This document shows, in pieces, positions 45,713 through 55,160 of a stretch of 64,000 nucleotides of DNA; positions within the stretch are counted from its first letter, which is position 1, and the number at the start of each line of letters is the position of its first letter. The stretch is taken from assembly GCA_946999045.1 (NCBI GenBank), contig CAMQBR010000002.1, positions 28,626 through 92,625 on the forward strand. The letters run 5' to 3'. The position numbers were made by a program, and so were the translations under genes. The notes beneath the pieces were generated by a model that was not told the origin of the DNA, did no database searches, and worked only from the letters and a program-made list of their open reading frames with translations. The DNA comes from an uncultured Prevotella sp. Its GTDB lineage: Bacteria > Bacteroidota > Bacteroidia > Bacteroidales > Bacteroidaceae.

Positions 45713-47296
45713 ATGAAAAATATTAATATAATTGCATTAACTCTACTGGCTTTGTTAACGGTTTCATGTAACGATTTCCTTGACAAAGTGCCAGACAATA
45801 GAGCAGAACTTGATACCAAGGCAAAGATAACCTCTCTGTTAGTTTCAGCTTATACAAGTCATGCCAACAATTTACTGGCAGAGATGAGTACCGACAATGT
45901 TACTGATAATGGCGAACAATATAGTGCTGCTGTTAACGTAACAGAAATATATAAGTGGGAACCTGTTACCCTTACTGGTAATGATGATCCACAAGGTGTA
46001 TGGCAAGGGCACTATAGTGCTGTCGCAACTGCCAATCAGGCATTACAGGCTATAAAAGAGATGGGTAATCCAGCTTCTCTCAATCCGCAGAAAGCTGAAG
46101 CCCTATTGTGTAGAGCATACGCTATGTTTGAATTGGCAAACATTTTTTGTATGAATTATGATCATGAAAAGGCTGTCAAACGTTTAGGACTTCCTTATCC
46201 TACTGAACCAGAAACCAAACTTATTGTAAAATATAAGCGTGGTACACAGGAAGAACTTTACAAAAAGATAAATGATGACATTGAAACAGCATTACCTTTA
46301 GTAAACGATGAAATATACGAAGTACCTAAGTACCACTTTAATAGAGCTGCTGCATACGCTTTTGCCGCTCGCTTTAATTTGTATTATCAAAAGTACGAGA
46401 AAGCAATTAAGTATGCCAACGAGGTGTTAGGCGTAAATCCTGCCGACAAACTACGTAAGTTTAGCAAATACACAGGAATGGGGCGTACAGATATCGCTAA
46501 TGCTTATGTACAGGCAAACGATCCTGCTACACTGCTTTTAGTTCCTGCTTATTCTACTTCCTCTCGTGTAGTAAACGGTTTTAGTAGCTTAAGATTTAAG
46601 CATAATGCCAAGTTGTGTGACTATGAAACCATATGGCCACGTGGTCCTTGGGGAAGTGGTTCTACCAATAATACTTTATATCTTTCTCACAAACTATATG
46701 GCAGTGCTTTCTCCATACAAACTCCTTTTTTAGATGAATTCTTTGAATACACAGATAAATTGGGGGGTTCTGGATATGCCCATATCATCAATATTCCGTT
46801 TACAACAGATAAAACATTGCTTGACCGTGCTGAAGCCTACGCACTTACAAAGAAGTTTGACATGGCTCTTAAAGACATCAACCTTTGGCAGGATAACCAC
46901 TGTGCAGATCGTACAGCTAAAGCTATTCGCAAACCTATTACATTGGAAGTACTGCAAAAGTTTTATGGGGATAAGAATATGCCATACGCTTCTGATACGG
47001 TCTATACTGACAGAGATTATTCTATCAAGAAGAAATTCCATCCACAAGGATTTACTGTTGAGCCAGGCGACCAGGAAAACCTATTGCAACTTATTTTACA
47101 CTGCAAACGTTTGGAAACATTATGTACTGGCGAACGCTGGTATGATATTAAGCGTTATGGCATATTTGTAACACACCCACTTGACAAGCAAGAACCATTG
47201 GTACTTCAGCCAGGAGATTTGCGTTACGCTATACAGTTGCCACAAGCTGTGATTGATGCTGGATTGGAAGCTAATCCAAGAGATAATAAAAAATGA
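45713..47296 (+). CDS. SusD/RagB-family nutrient-binding lipoprotein, locus 2
   Basis: 527 residues with lipobox TVSC (about C19), then NDFLDKVPDNRAELDTKAK. TPR-like helices KAEALLCRAYAMFELANIFC and AAAYAFAARFNLYYQKYEKA, and the C-terminal CKRLETLCTGERWYDIKRYG typical of SusD. Ends GLEANPRDNKK, like the locus 1 partner. It pairs with the SusC channel 18 bp upstream. Confidence 0.93.
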   Translation: MKNINIIALTLLALLTVSCNDFLDKVPDNRAELDTKAKITSLLVSAYTSHANNLLAEMSTDNVTDNGEQYSAAVNVTEIYKWEPVTLTGNDDPQGVWQGHYSAVATANQALQAIKEMGNPASLNPQKAEALLCRAYAMFELANIFCMNYDHEKAVKRLGLPYPTEPETKLIVKYKRGTQEELYKKINDDIETALPLVNDEIYEVPKYHFNRAAAYAFAARFNLYYQKYEKAIKYANEVLGVNPADKLRKFSKYTGMGRTDIANAYVQANDPATLLLVPAYSTSSRVVNGFSSLRFKHNAKLCDYETIWPRGPWGSGSTNNTLYLSHKLYGSAFSIQTPFLDEFFEYTDKLGGSGYAHIINIPFTTDKTLLDRAEAYALTKKFDMALKDINLWQDNHCADRTAKAIRKPITLEVLQKFYGDKNMPYASDTVYTDRDYSIKKKFHPQGFTVEPGDQENLLQLILHCKRLETLCTGERWYDIKRYGIFVTHPLDKQEPLVLQPGDLRYAIQLPQAVIDAGLEANPRDNKK

Positions 47297-47310
47297 TTAA
47301 ATGAAGAATT

Positions 47311-48330
47311 ATGAAAAGATATAGTTTATTATTAGCTTTGTTGGCAGTCATCCTTGGCTTCTCATCTTGCAGCAAGGACGAATTAAATACAGAAAGTATT
47401 TTCCCTAATACCCCTGTACAGCGCAACAACTTTGATACATGGTTGCTTAACAACTATACCAAACCTTATAATGTTAGCTTTAACTACCGCTATTCTGACA
47501 AGGATGTAAGTTCTTACTTTAATTTAGTTCCTGCAGATTCAACCAAAGCGGTTGCATTGGCCATCATGATGAGACATATTTGGATAGAGGCTTATACTGA
47601 GCTTTTAGGTGAAAAGTTTATGAAAGAGAATTGCCCACGTATTATGCAACTCGTAGGTTCACCACAGTATAAACAAGATGAGGAATTGGTGTTAGGTACT
47701 GCTGAAGGCGGATTAAAGATTACGCTCTTCAATGTAAACGCTATTGATATTGATCATCCGTTCTTGGAATGTGATAATCCATTTGTTGATAAGAAAGGAC
47801 CAGCACTCGACCTTAACTATTGGTTCTTCCACACCATGCATCACGAGTTCTGCCATATTCTTAACCAAAAGAAGAATTATCCAACTGACTTTAGATTGGT
47901 TTCGGCAGCTAAATACAAGACTTCAGACTGGGTTAACGTAAAAGATGTAGATGCCCCTAAAGACGGATTTGTATCTGGGTATGCATCATCTGAATACAAT
48001 GAAGACTTTGCAGAGATTTATTCTACCTATGTAACTCATTCTGAGAAAGCTTGGCAAACTATACTTAAAAAGAGTATTACTGCCAAGCTGGATGCCAATG
48101 GTGATACTATCTTCATGAAAAAGCAAGTTACAGGCCCAGATGGTAAGACTATAGAAGTAAGAGAACCAGAACTTGACACATCTGGACTGGAAGCCATACT
48201 AAAGAAGCTCGATATAATGAAAAACTATTATAGAGATTCATGGGGCTTAGATATGGACAAATTGCGTGAAATTGTTTTGCGCCGTTCTAAAGAGGCAGTT
48301 ACAAAACTTGATTTAAGATCCTTAAAATAG
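47311..48330 (+). CDS. SusCD-associated zinc metallohydrolase lipoprotein, locus 2
   Basis: 339 residues, lipobox FSSC (C20). Zinc site HEFCH at 178-182 (HHEFCHILNQ), with the probable third ligand in YNEDFAEIYS. VLGTAEGGLKI precedes it as in the paralogue. It has an extra segment of about 35 residues near 260-300 (VTGPDGKTIEVREPELDTSG) not present in the locus 1 protein. Likely trims the substrate at the surface before or during SusCD import. Confidence 0.82.
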   Translation: MKRYSLLLALLAVILGFSSCSKDELNTESIFPNTPVQRNNFDTWLLNNYTKPYNVSFNYRYSDKDVSSYFNLVPADSTKAVALAIMMRHIWIEAYTELLGEKFMKENCPRIMQLVGSPQYKQDEELVLGTAEGGLKITLFNVNAIDIDHPFLECDNPFVDKKGPALDLNYWFFHTMHHEFCHILNQKKNYPTDFRLVSAAKYKTSDWVNVKDVDAPKDGFVSGYASSEYNEDFAEIYSTYVTHSEKAWQTILKKSITAKLDANGDTIFMKKQVTGPDGKTIEVREPELDTSGLEAILKKLDIMKNYYRDSWGLDMDKLREIVLRRSKEAVTKLDLRSLK

Positions 48331-48337
48331 AATTATC

Positions 48338-49630
48338 ATGATGAAGAATATATTAAACATCCTCGGTGCTGCGTGTGCATTGTGTCTCATATCAAGTTGT
48401 ACACCAGAGGTAGATTCACTTTTCCCCGCTTCACCAGAGGCACGTATACAAAAGTCGATAAACAAATATCAAGAGGTACTTATCCATCCTGAAAACGGAT
48501 GGCTCATGCAATACTTCCCCGATCCTTATCAGGATAATACAGAAGAGCATCCACAATACGGTGGCTTTAATGTCATGGTGAAGTTTACCAAAGATGGTCA
48601 TGCAACATTTGCCAGTGAAAAAACAGGTTATAATGTTACAGCAACAAGTAGTTATAGTATTTTCCAAAGCTCTGGTGTTGTTATAAGTTTTGACACTTAT
48701 AACAAGGTATTACACTACTTCTCCGATCCCGCTAACCCTGATAACGTAGGAAAGAAAGGTATAGGTTATGGAGGTGATTTTGAGTTTCGTATTATCTCTG
48801 CAGAACCTAACAAAGTTGTTATGCAAGGCAAGAAGCGCAATTCTCACATTGTTCTTACACCTATGAAGGGCGAGTGGAGCAAGTATTTCGAAGAGGTACA
48901 TAAGTTAGATTACAACATGACATACGGTGCTTATGTATATAAGGTAGGCAATAAGACCGCTCAGGTAAGTAGAGATAAAAACTTATTTACCTTTGCTTAT
49001 AAGGATAAAGATGGTAACATTGTCAAGCAAAATGCTCCGTTTATGGTAACACCTACAGGTGTTATTTTCCATGATACTCTTTCTATATTGGATGCAAAGG
49101 TAAAAACTCTTACATTTAACAATGAAACCAATACATTTAAGTCGGATGGAAATAGTGGTGCTACCCTTACAGGTGTGATACTTCCATTAAATGAAGCCTT
49201 AATATCAGGTTCTCATTGGTATGCTAACATCAACAACCTTTCACCAATGTTACATCAGCCTTGGCAAATGGCTGCACAAGAGCTAAAACAAAAGTTCCAA
49301 GAAGAATTAAAGATGCTTTATTGGTATGACCACTTCCTCCTCTTCCAGAGTGGGAAATACCAAGGTATGTACGAATGGACTGTTAAGAAAGAAGGGACAG
49401 ATATTGTAGAAATTGGTTTTAAGGGTCCTACAGGAACGAATGCACAAAGAGGTAATGCCAACTACTACATCACTAATCTAAAAAACTTTAAGTTCTTTAT
49501 AGTACCTTTCATAGGTAAGTATAAGATTACAACAGACAACTTGAAGAATCCTTCATGGCTGTTACTTACAAATTTAGAAAAGCCTAAGATAACTATTAAG
49601 TTGGTTAAAGAAGATGTAAAACCATACTAA
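48338..49630 (+). CDS. DUF4302 lipoprotein, locus 2
   Basis: 430 residues. Lipobox ISSC (about C20) followed by TPEVDSLFPASPEARIQKSI; NGWLMQYFP and QYGGFNVMVKF match the DUF4302 start of the locus 1 gene. The BACON-like segment of that paralogue is missing; instead there is a helical stretch QMAAQELKQKFQEELKMLY (about 308-326). Both versions end in beta strands. Role unknown, presumably a surface accessory of the importer. Last gene of the operon, followed by a terminator. Confidence 0.75.
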   Translation: MMKNILNILGAACALCLISSCTPEVDSLFPASPEARIQKSINKYQEVLIHPENGWLMQYFPDPYQDNTEEHPQYGGFNVMVKFTKDGHATFASEKTGYNVTATSSYSIFQSSGVVISFDTYNKVLHYFSDPANPDNVGKKGIGYGGDFEFRIISAEPNKVVMQGKKRNSHIVLTPMKGEWSKYFEEVHKLDYNMTYGAYVYKVGNKTAQVSRDKNLFTFAYKDKDGNIVKQNAPFMVTPTGVIFHDTLSILDAKVKTLTFNNETNTFKSDGNSGATLTGVILPLNEALISGSHWYANINNLSPMLHQPWQMAAQELKQKFQEELKMLYWYDHFLLFQSGKYQGMYEWTVKKEGTDIVEIGFKGPTGTNAQRGNANYYITNLKNFKFFIVPFIGKYKITTDNLKNPSWLLLTNLEKPKITIKLVKEDVKPY

Positions 49631-49642
49631 AGACGAATATGG

Positions 49643-49683
49643 AAATCCCCGTCTGCTTTGATAACAGATGGGGATTTTTTTTT
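49643..49683 (+). terminator. Rho-independent terminator of import locus 2
   Basis: AAATCCCCGTCTG pairs with CAGATGGGGATTT (one G-T mismatch) around a 9-nt loop, followed by a run of T to 49683. It is 12 bp after the DUF4302 stop. Confidence 0.9.
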
Positions 49684-49809
49684 GTAAGCATCCAACATTA
49701 GCCGCCTTTGTGTGGTCTTTTTTCTTTACTACCTTTAACCCAAAGAGTTATGTTTGTATTCTGTAAGTTAAGAAATTAAATCACTTGTAGTGATAGTCCG
49801 TAAGCATCC
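49684..49809. repeat. Second small repeat family, copy 2
   Basis: Begins GTAAGCATCCAACATTAGCC and ends with a direct GTAAGCATCC at 49800-49809, followed by C9A9. The inner CTTTACTACCTTTAACCCAA and TTATGTTTGTA blocks are the inverse of those in the copy at 21160. It starts exactly where the locus 2 terminator ends. Confidence 0.65.
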
Positions 49810-49825
49810 CCCCCCCAAAAAAAAA
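49808..49825 (+). repeat. C9-A9 homopolymer tract
   Basis: Nine C then nine A in the gap between import locus 2 and cls. Intergenic, hence no reading-frame consequence; listed as a slippage-prone site. Confidence 0.7.
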
Positions 49826-49862
49826 TATTAATATTTTTTATGGGGGATAGCTACTAAACTAA

Positions 49863-49886
49863 TTTATAAATTAATAGAACGTGCCT
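49863..49886 (-). repeat. Possible MITE-like end fragment
   Basis: TAATTTATAAATTAATAGAAC followed by GTGCC resembles a terminal arm with a small internal duplication. Too short to be certain. Confidence 0.3.
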
Positions 49887-49944
49887 CAAGTAATCAAAAA
49901 GTTGTGTGAATGTCGTTTGAGCTATCAATATCTGTATGGAGAAA

Positions 49945-51369
49945 CTAAAGTAGCGGTGATAACAATCGAACTATCGATTCCCATAAGCGATTGAAAAAGG
50001 GACGATGCGTAAGGTCTGTTAACTTTTCTATTTGCATACACGCCTCTTGGTCTATCAAAAATACCTTCTTCATACGTAAGGCTAAAGATTTATCATAAAA
50101 GAATATATTGGCTTCTAAGTTGTTTTCAAAGCTACGAAAATCAATATTGGCAGAACCACAGGTACACAAGCTATCATCTGCTACCAACAATTTAGAATGA
50201 TTAAAGCTATTCGTGTATAGATAAACCTTTACACCTGCTTGCATGATAGTAGGAATATATGAACGACTTGCCCATTCTACCAACTTTACATCAGTTTCTT
50301 TTGGCAACATCAATCTTACATCAACACCAGCCAATGCGGCTGTGCGCAAAGCAAAGAGTACGGGGTCAGTGGGAAGAAAATAAGGGGTTTCCATATAAAC
50401 ATATTTTCTGGCTTCTAACAAGATACGAATGTACCCCTGCATTATCTCGGGCCAAGGCGACGTTGGACTGCTTGTAACAACTTGTGCTATGCAATTATTA
50501 TTGATTGTTGGTGATATAGCAGGATAATATTTTTTGCTGCTAATAAGTGTGCGGTCAACAAAATACCAATCTACCAAGAAGGCTTGTTGTATGGCATATA
50601 CAGCTCCCCCTCGTATGCGTAAGTGTGTATCTCTCCAAGGCTGTTTCTTTGTACCTTTCATATACCGCAAAGCAAGGTTCATACCACCTATGAAACCTAT
50701 TTTCCCATCAAAGACTGATAACTTACGGTGATTGCGATAATTTACCTTACCTGTGAAGGCAGGAAAGTGTACTGGCATGAAAGCCCTTACGTTTACACCG
50801 CTCTTTTTAAGGCGTTCAAAGTATTTGTTAGGCATCTCCCAGCTGCCCACATCATCGTATATCAATCTAACCTCAACCCCCTCTTTAGCTTTATCTATCA
50901 GCATATCGGCTATCAAGTTGGCTAACGCATCGTTTTCTATAATATAAGTTTCTATGTGGATATGACGTTTGGCATCGCCTATGGCTTTGATAAATGCCAT
51001 AAAATAATCTTCCCCCTGCGTATAGATGTCTACCTCGTTATCCTTAAACGGCATTGCCCTATTTTGATTAGCAAAGAGTTGAATAATAGGTTTGTATTCA
51101 TCGGGTAGCTTTAGGTTCTTTTGTTCGGCAAACTCAAGCATAGTGCCCTTGGTTAGTTGGTCAATGCTACGTTTGCTTATTAGTCGTTGCTTACGGATGT
51201 TCTGTCCAAAAAAGAAATAAAGCATAATGCCTAACATAGGTAAAAATACCAACACCAATATCCATGCCATGGTCTTTGCAGGTTGTCGATTGTCCAGCAA
51301 TATGGTAATAATTGTTCCGATAACAATTATCAAATAAATTACTATGAATATCCAGTGAATGTAAAGCAT
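49945..51369 (-). CDS. cls: Cardiolipin synthase
   Basis: 474 residues from the ATG at 51369. A longer reading that begins at a GTG inside the neighbouring MITE is rejected because its extra residues come from the repeat. Two N-terminal transmembrane segments (about 5-25 and 36-58) precede two phospholipase-D active sites, NHRKLSVFDG and NHSKLLVADD, the HxKxxxxD pairs that condense phosphatidyl substrates to cardiolipin. Membrane enzyme. The MITE at 51417 lies only 47 bp upstream, so any promoter is in that gap or in the element. Confidence 0.9.
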   Translation of the reverse strand: MLYIHWIFIVIYLIIVIGTIITILLDNRQPAKTMAWILVLVFLPMLGIMLYFFFGQNIRKQRLISKRSIDQLTKGTMLEFAEQKNLKLPDEYKPIIQLFANQNRAMPFKDNEVDIYTQGEDYFMAFIKAIGDAKRHIHIETYIIENDALANLIADMLIDKAKEGVEVRLIYDDVGSWEMPNKYFERLKKSGVNVRAFMPVHFPAFTGKVNYRNHRKLSVFDGKIGFIGGMNLALRYMKGTKKQPWRDTHLRIRGGAVYAIQQAFLVDWYFVDRTLISSKKYYPAISPTINNNCIAQVVTSSPTSPWPEIMQGYIRILLEARKYVYMETPYFLPTDPVLFALRTAALAGVDVRLMLPKETDVKLVEWASRSYIPTIMQAGVKVYLYTNSFNHSKLLVADDSLCTCGSANIDFRSFENNLEANIFFYDKSLALRMKKVFLIDQEACMQIEKLTDLTHRPFFNRLWESIVRLLSPLL

Positions 51370-51416
51370 TTTTTTATTATTAAAGAAGTCCAGTTGGTAA
51401 GGGGATAAGTCTTTAT

Positions 51417-51671
51417 GGGCGGTTCTATAAATTACCACCGTAAAGTTTTTATGTCAGTATTTTTACGTTTTGTCATCTTGTGGGCTCTTTTTATATAAAA
51501 CAGGCTGCGCCTCAACAATTCAAACAAGTTTGATTATATTCGGCTTGCTCCGTTTTTGGTTCAAATTGCTTGTTCGTTCAGTAATATAGCTCGCTATACT
51601 CCTTCACTCATAAACGATTTGATCTCAAAAATAGTCTCACAATCTGTCAAAGCTAATTTATAGAACCGCCC
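51417..51671 (+). repeat. MITE-like element, full-length copy upstream of cls
   Basis: 255 bp with excellent ends: GGGCGGTTCTATAAATTACC and TAATTTATAGAACCGCCC. Contains the palindrome TATAGCTCGCTATA, CAACAATTCAAACAAGTTTG and the ACAATCTGTCAAAGC arm. Flanks TTAT and TATA. Plus orientation. It lies between cls and dnaG, both on the minus strand. Confidence 0.95.
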
Positions 51672-51754
51672 TATACCGTTTACTCTGTAGGGACAAACGG
51701 CTCATTCATTCTAAAACTATCAACTCATCAACTCAAAAAAAAGACATTAGCTTA

Positions 51755-53746
51755 TCAACTAACAATATTGCTGCCTAACCGTTTGGCTAAAACATTACGT
51801 ATTTGTTGTATTTCCTTATATTTGGCAAGAAGTTGTTGCATACGCTGTGGTTCGTTAGAGGATGAGGCTATTTGTTGCATCAAATCTTTTAGTTGCTGTT
51901 CAACATACGCCATACGAAAGTCCATGAGCAAGTGGTTAGTATGATTTCGCAATGCCTCTTGCGCTTCGGCAGCCAACTGTGCTTCATTAATATACCGTAT
52001 GTCATCTGCCACCTTCTTCTCCTCCATAAGTTGATAATGATCCATGCTTAGCTCAGTAGCCCACTTACTTATTTGAATATCATCATGGTGTACAAAATAT
52101 GGTTCAGCCTTAAAGTTGGTTTCTCCACTATGTTGAACCGCTTCGGCAAGAATACGAGTAGATAAATCGTTCTCAAATTTCAGGTTGTCCTCACTTAAAG
52201 AATAGTCAATATATTGTGCAACTGTTAGATTAATAAGCTGCTGGCTTTCATCTTCAACATTTTCATAAATAACTTTCTCACCTTTGCGAACAATGAGTTT
52301 TACCAACATTTGTTCCACCTTAGATGCTTGCTGTTGCTGTACATTGGCAGTTTTTATAGCAGAGCCTATGTTGGAGACATGGGGTGGAGTAGCAGCTGGC
52401 TCAGATATTCGTTGTTCTTCTTTTGATAGCTGTGTACGATTATTACGAATATACCGATTCATGGTGTTGATAAGTGTTTCTTCATTCATACCAATGTGCC
52501 GTGCGCAATCTTGTATGTAAGTATCACGCAATATAGGGTTAGGCACTACAGCTATACTTTGTACTATTGAGTTGATACCCTCTGAACGCTTATAAGGATC
52601 GGTTTCGTTTTTTATCAACATATTGGTTTTAAACTGGATAAAATCAGTTTGGTTTTCTTCTATGTACTTTTTAAAATATTCAGAAGAATGTTCTCGTGCA
52701 AAGCTATCAGGGTCATTGCCATCGGGTAAAAGTAAAATTTTGATATTCATGCCCTCGCTCAGCAACATATCCATTCCACGAAATGCCGCATGAATACCTG
52801 CCGCATCGCCATCATACAGTAAAGTAATGTTAGATGTAAATCGGTGCAATATGTGTATCTGGTGAATGCTTAATGCCGTACCAGAGTTGGCTACTACATT
52901 CTCTATGCCACATTGGTGCATGGATATAACATCGGTATAGCCCTCTACTATGTACACCCAATTTTCTTTTGCAATGGCTTTCTTGGCTTGATAAATGCCA
53001 TATAGCTCATGGTCTTTTTGGTAAATATCAGAAGCGGGCGAGTTTACATATTTCTGATTAACGCCTTTGGTGCGTGCATCCAGCACTCTTCCGCCAAAGC
53101 CTACCACCTTTCCGTTAAGCCCTATCCATGGGAAGATAACACGCCCCGCATAACGATCAATCAAGTCGCCATGTTCTGTTTGATAACAAATGCCTGTTTT
53201 TACTAAAAACTCTGCCTTATATCCCTTGCCTAAAGCTGTTTTAGCAAGCGCAAACCTGTCGGGCAAATCGTAACCCAACTGAAATTTTTTAATAATATCA
53301 TCTCTAAAACCTCGGCTTCTGAGATATTGCATACCAATAGCTTGTCCATCGGGATGCTGGTACAAAACATCACTAAAATAGTAGGCAGCCCACTCATTCA
53401 CTATGAACATTGATTCTCGTACACTCTGTTCTCTGCGCTCCGCATCGGTTAATTCACGTTCTTTTATCTCAATGTGATATTTGCGTGCCAACCATCTCAA
53501 TGCTTCAGGGTATGTCATTTGCTCGTGCTCCATGATAAAGCTGATAGGATTTCCACCTTTTCCACAGCCAAAGCAATGGCAGGTTCCACGAGCAGGCGAT
53601 ACAAAAAACGATGGTGTTTTTTCGTTATGAAAAGGGCACAATCCCTTATAGTTAGCACCACTCTTGCGCAGTGTAACAAATTCGCTTACTACATCTACAA
53701 TGTTGGCAGCTTCTTTTATACGTTCAACTGTTGCTCTGTCAATCAT
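51755..53746 (-). CDS. dnaG: DNA primase
   Basis: 663 residues. DnaG lays RNA primers at the replication fork. The zinc ribbon is C37, H40, C58, C61 (CPFH and CFGC); the TOPRIM fold follows with VYIVEGYTDVIS (catalytic Glu) and LLYDGDAAG (the two Asp). The C-terminal part (about 450-660) is the helicase-interaction region and is Gln-rich. The -7 box ends 7 bp before the ATG, so the transcript is nearly leaderless. Confidence 0.95.
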   Translation of the reverse strand: MIDRATVERIKEAANIVDVVSEFVTLRKSGANYKGLCPFHNEKTPSFFVSPARGTCHCFGCGKGGNPISFIMEHEQMTYPEALRWLARKYHIEIKERELTDAERREQSVRESMFIVNEWAAYYFSDVLYQHPDGQAIGMQYLRSRGFRDDIIKKFQLGYDLPDRFALAKTALGKGYKAEFLVKTGICYQTEHGDLIDRYAGRVIFPWIGLNGKVVGFGGRVLDARTKGVNQKYVNSPASDIYQKDHELYGIYQAKKAIAKENWVYIVEGYTDVISMHQCGIENVVANSGTALSIHQIHILHRFTSNITLLYDGDAAGIHAAFRGMDMLLSEGMNIKILLLPDGNDPDSFAREHSSEYFKKYIEENQTDFIQFKTNMLIKNETDPYKRSEGINSIVQSIAVVPNPILRDTYIQDCARHIGMNEETLINTMNRYIRNNRTQLSKEEQRISEPAATPPHVSNIGSAIKTANVQQQQASKVEQMLVKLIVRKGEKVIYENVEDESQQLINLTVAQYIDYSLSEDNLKFENDLSTRILAEAVQHSGETNFKAEPYFVHHDDIQISKWATELSMDHYQLMEEKKVADDIRYINEAQLAAEAQEALRNHTNHLLMDFRMAYVEQQLKDLMQQIASSSNEPQRMQQLLAKYKEIQQIRNVLAKRLGSNIVS

Positions 53747-53752
53747 AGTATT

Positions 53753-53761
53753 GCAAAGATA
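53753..53761 (-). promoter_or_regulatory. Promoter -7 box for dnaG
   Basis: Minus strand TATCTTTGC, with AATACT then the ATG at 53746. Transcription should begin within a few bases of the start codon. Confidence 0.6.
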
Positions 53762-53808
53762 ATGAATAAAAATGGTATTCGTGAAAAATAGAGTATTATT
53801 TTATTTTA

Positions 53809-54064
53809 GAGTGGTTCTATAAATTAGCTTTGACAGATTGTGAGACTTTTTTTTTGAGGTAAATTTGTTTGTGAGTGAAGGAGTATAGCGAGCTATACTA
53901 CTGAACGAACAAGCAAATTGAACCAAAAACGGAGCAAGCCGAATACAATCAAACTTGTTTGAATTGTTGAGGCGCAGCCTGTTTTATATAAAAAGAGTCC
54001 ACAAGATGACAAAACGTAAAAAGACTGAAAAAAAACTTTACGGTGGTAATTGATAGAACCGCCC
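53809..54064 (-). repeat. MITE-like element, full-length copy between dnaG and etfB
   Basis: 256 bp. Starts GAGTGGTTCTATAAATTAGC and ends GTAATTGATAGAACCGCCC, with ACAAGATGACAAAACGTAAA inside and the palindrome TATAGCGAGCTATA. Flanks TTTA and TTAA. It separates the divergent dnaG and etfB promoters. Confidence 0.95.
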
Positions 54065-54159
54065 TTAAGATAAATAAATAAAAAAGTATTTTTTTGCTCA
54101 AAATAACAAAGCCTGTGCAATTAATTAAGCGTATATTTGGGTAAAAAACAAAAAGTTAG

Positions 54160-54168
54160 TATTTTTGC
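54160..54168 (+). promoter_or_regulatory. Promoter for etfB operon
   Basis: TATTTTTGC (-7) with TTTGG at 54136-54140, 20 bp upstream; 64 bp before the etfB start. A textbook Bacteroidetes promoter. Confidence 0.7.
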
Positions 54169-54232
54169 CACTAACTAAATGCCTAATCAGACATTGCAGT
54201 ACTGACATATATTACATACATAATAAAATTCT

Positions 54233-55102
54233 ATGAAACTTAAAATTGTTGTACTTGCCAAGCAAGTACCCGACACAAGAAGTGTAGGTAGGGATGCCAT
54301 GACAGCACAAGGTACGGTAAACCGTGCTGCCTTGCCTGCTATCTTCAACCCCGAAGACTTAAACGCGCTTGAACAGGCTTTGCGTATAAAGGAGCAAAAT
54401 CCTGGTTCATCAGTAGGTATTTTAACCATGGGGCCTCCACGTGCTTCCGAAATTATTCGACAAGGACTATATCGTGGTGCTGATACGGGTTGGTTATTAA
54501 CCGACCGCTTGTTTGCAGGTGCCGACACTTTAGCTACATCTTACGCTTTAGCTACTGCCATTAAGAAGATAGGTAATGTAGACTTAGTAATAGGTGGACG
54601 CCAAGCTATTGATGGTGATACCGCACAAGTGGGTCCACAGGTAGCACAAAAGTTAGGCTTAAACCAAGTAACATATGCTGAAGAAATTATCAAAATAGAA
54701 AATAACAAAGCCACCATTCGCCGACTGATAGATGGTGGTGTAGAAACCATAGAAGCTCCATTGCCTGTTGTTGTAACGGTAAATGGCAGTGCTGCTCCAT
54801 GTCGTCCTTGTAATGCTAAATTGGTAATGAAGTACAAATATGCTACTTGTCCTATGGAGCGCAAGGGTGATGAGCCTTACGCTGCTTTGTACGATAAGCG
54901 TCCTTATTTGACTCTAACCGAGTGGTCGGTAGCCGATGTTGGCGGAGATCCTGCTCAATGTGGTTTATCTGGTTCGCCTACAAAGGTAAAAGCGGTTCAA
55001 AACATCGTATTCCAAACTAAAGAGAGCAAAACACTTACTGCATCGGATAAGGATGTAGAGGAGTTGATGAAAGAGTTAATTAACGAGAAGATAATAGGAT
55101 AG
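54233..55102 (+). CDS. etfB: Electron transfer flavoprotein beta subunit
   Basis: 289 residues. EtfB carries AMP or FAD and passes electrons between acyl-CoA dehydrogenases and the respiratory or bifurcating partners. KIVVLAKQVPDTR, NPEDLNALEQALRI and the nucleotide-binding GRQAIDGDTAQVGPQVAQKL block (about 122-141) are the family features. Upstream of etfA by 58 bp, which includes a C10 tract. Confidence 0.95.
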   Translation: MKLKIVVLAKQVPDTRSVGRDAMTAQGTVNRAALPAIFNPEDLNALEQALRIKEQNPGSSVGILTMGPPRASEIIRQGLYRGADTGWLLTDRLFAGADTLATSYALATAIKKIGNVDLVIGGRQAIDGDTAQVGPQVAQKLGLNQVTYAEEIIKIENNKATIRRLIDGGVETIEAPLPVVVTVNGSAAPCRPCNAKLVMKYKYATCPMERKGDEPYAALYDKRPYLTLTEWSVADVGGDPAQCGLSGSPTKVKAVQNIVFQTKESKTLTASDKDVEELMKELINEKIIG

Positions 55103-55112
55103 GGAAAAGTCT

Positions 55113-55122
55113 CCCCCCCCCC
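55113..55122 (+). repeat. C10 homopolymer between etfB and etfA
   Basis: Ten C in the 58-bp spacer before etfA. It is within the operon transcript but outside both reading frames; it could vary spacing or mRNA folding at the etfA start. Confidence 0.65.
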
Positions 55123-55160
55123 ACTCTACCCACTCCCCAAGAGAGAGGATAGGGGTAAAA

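Noticed and set aside
51370..51438. Longer N-terminus for cls beginning with a GTG at 51438
   Set aside because: The extra residues are translated from the MITE end; the conserved membrane segment starts at the ATG at 51369.
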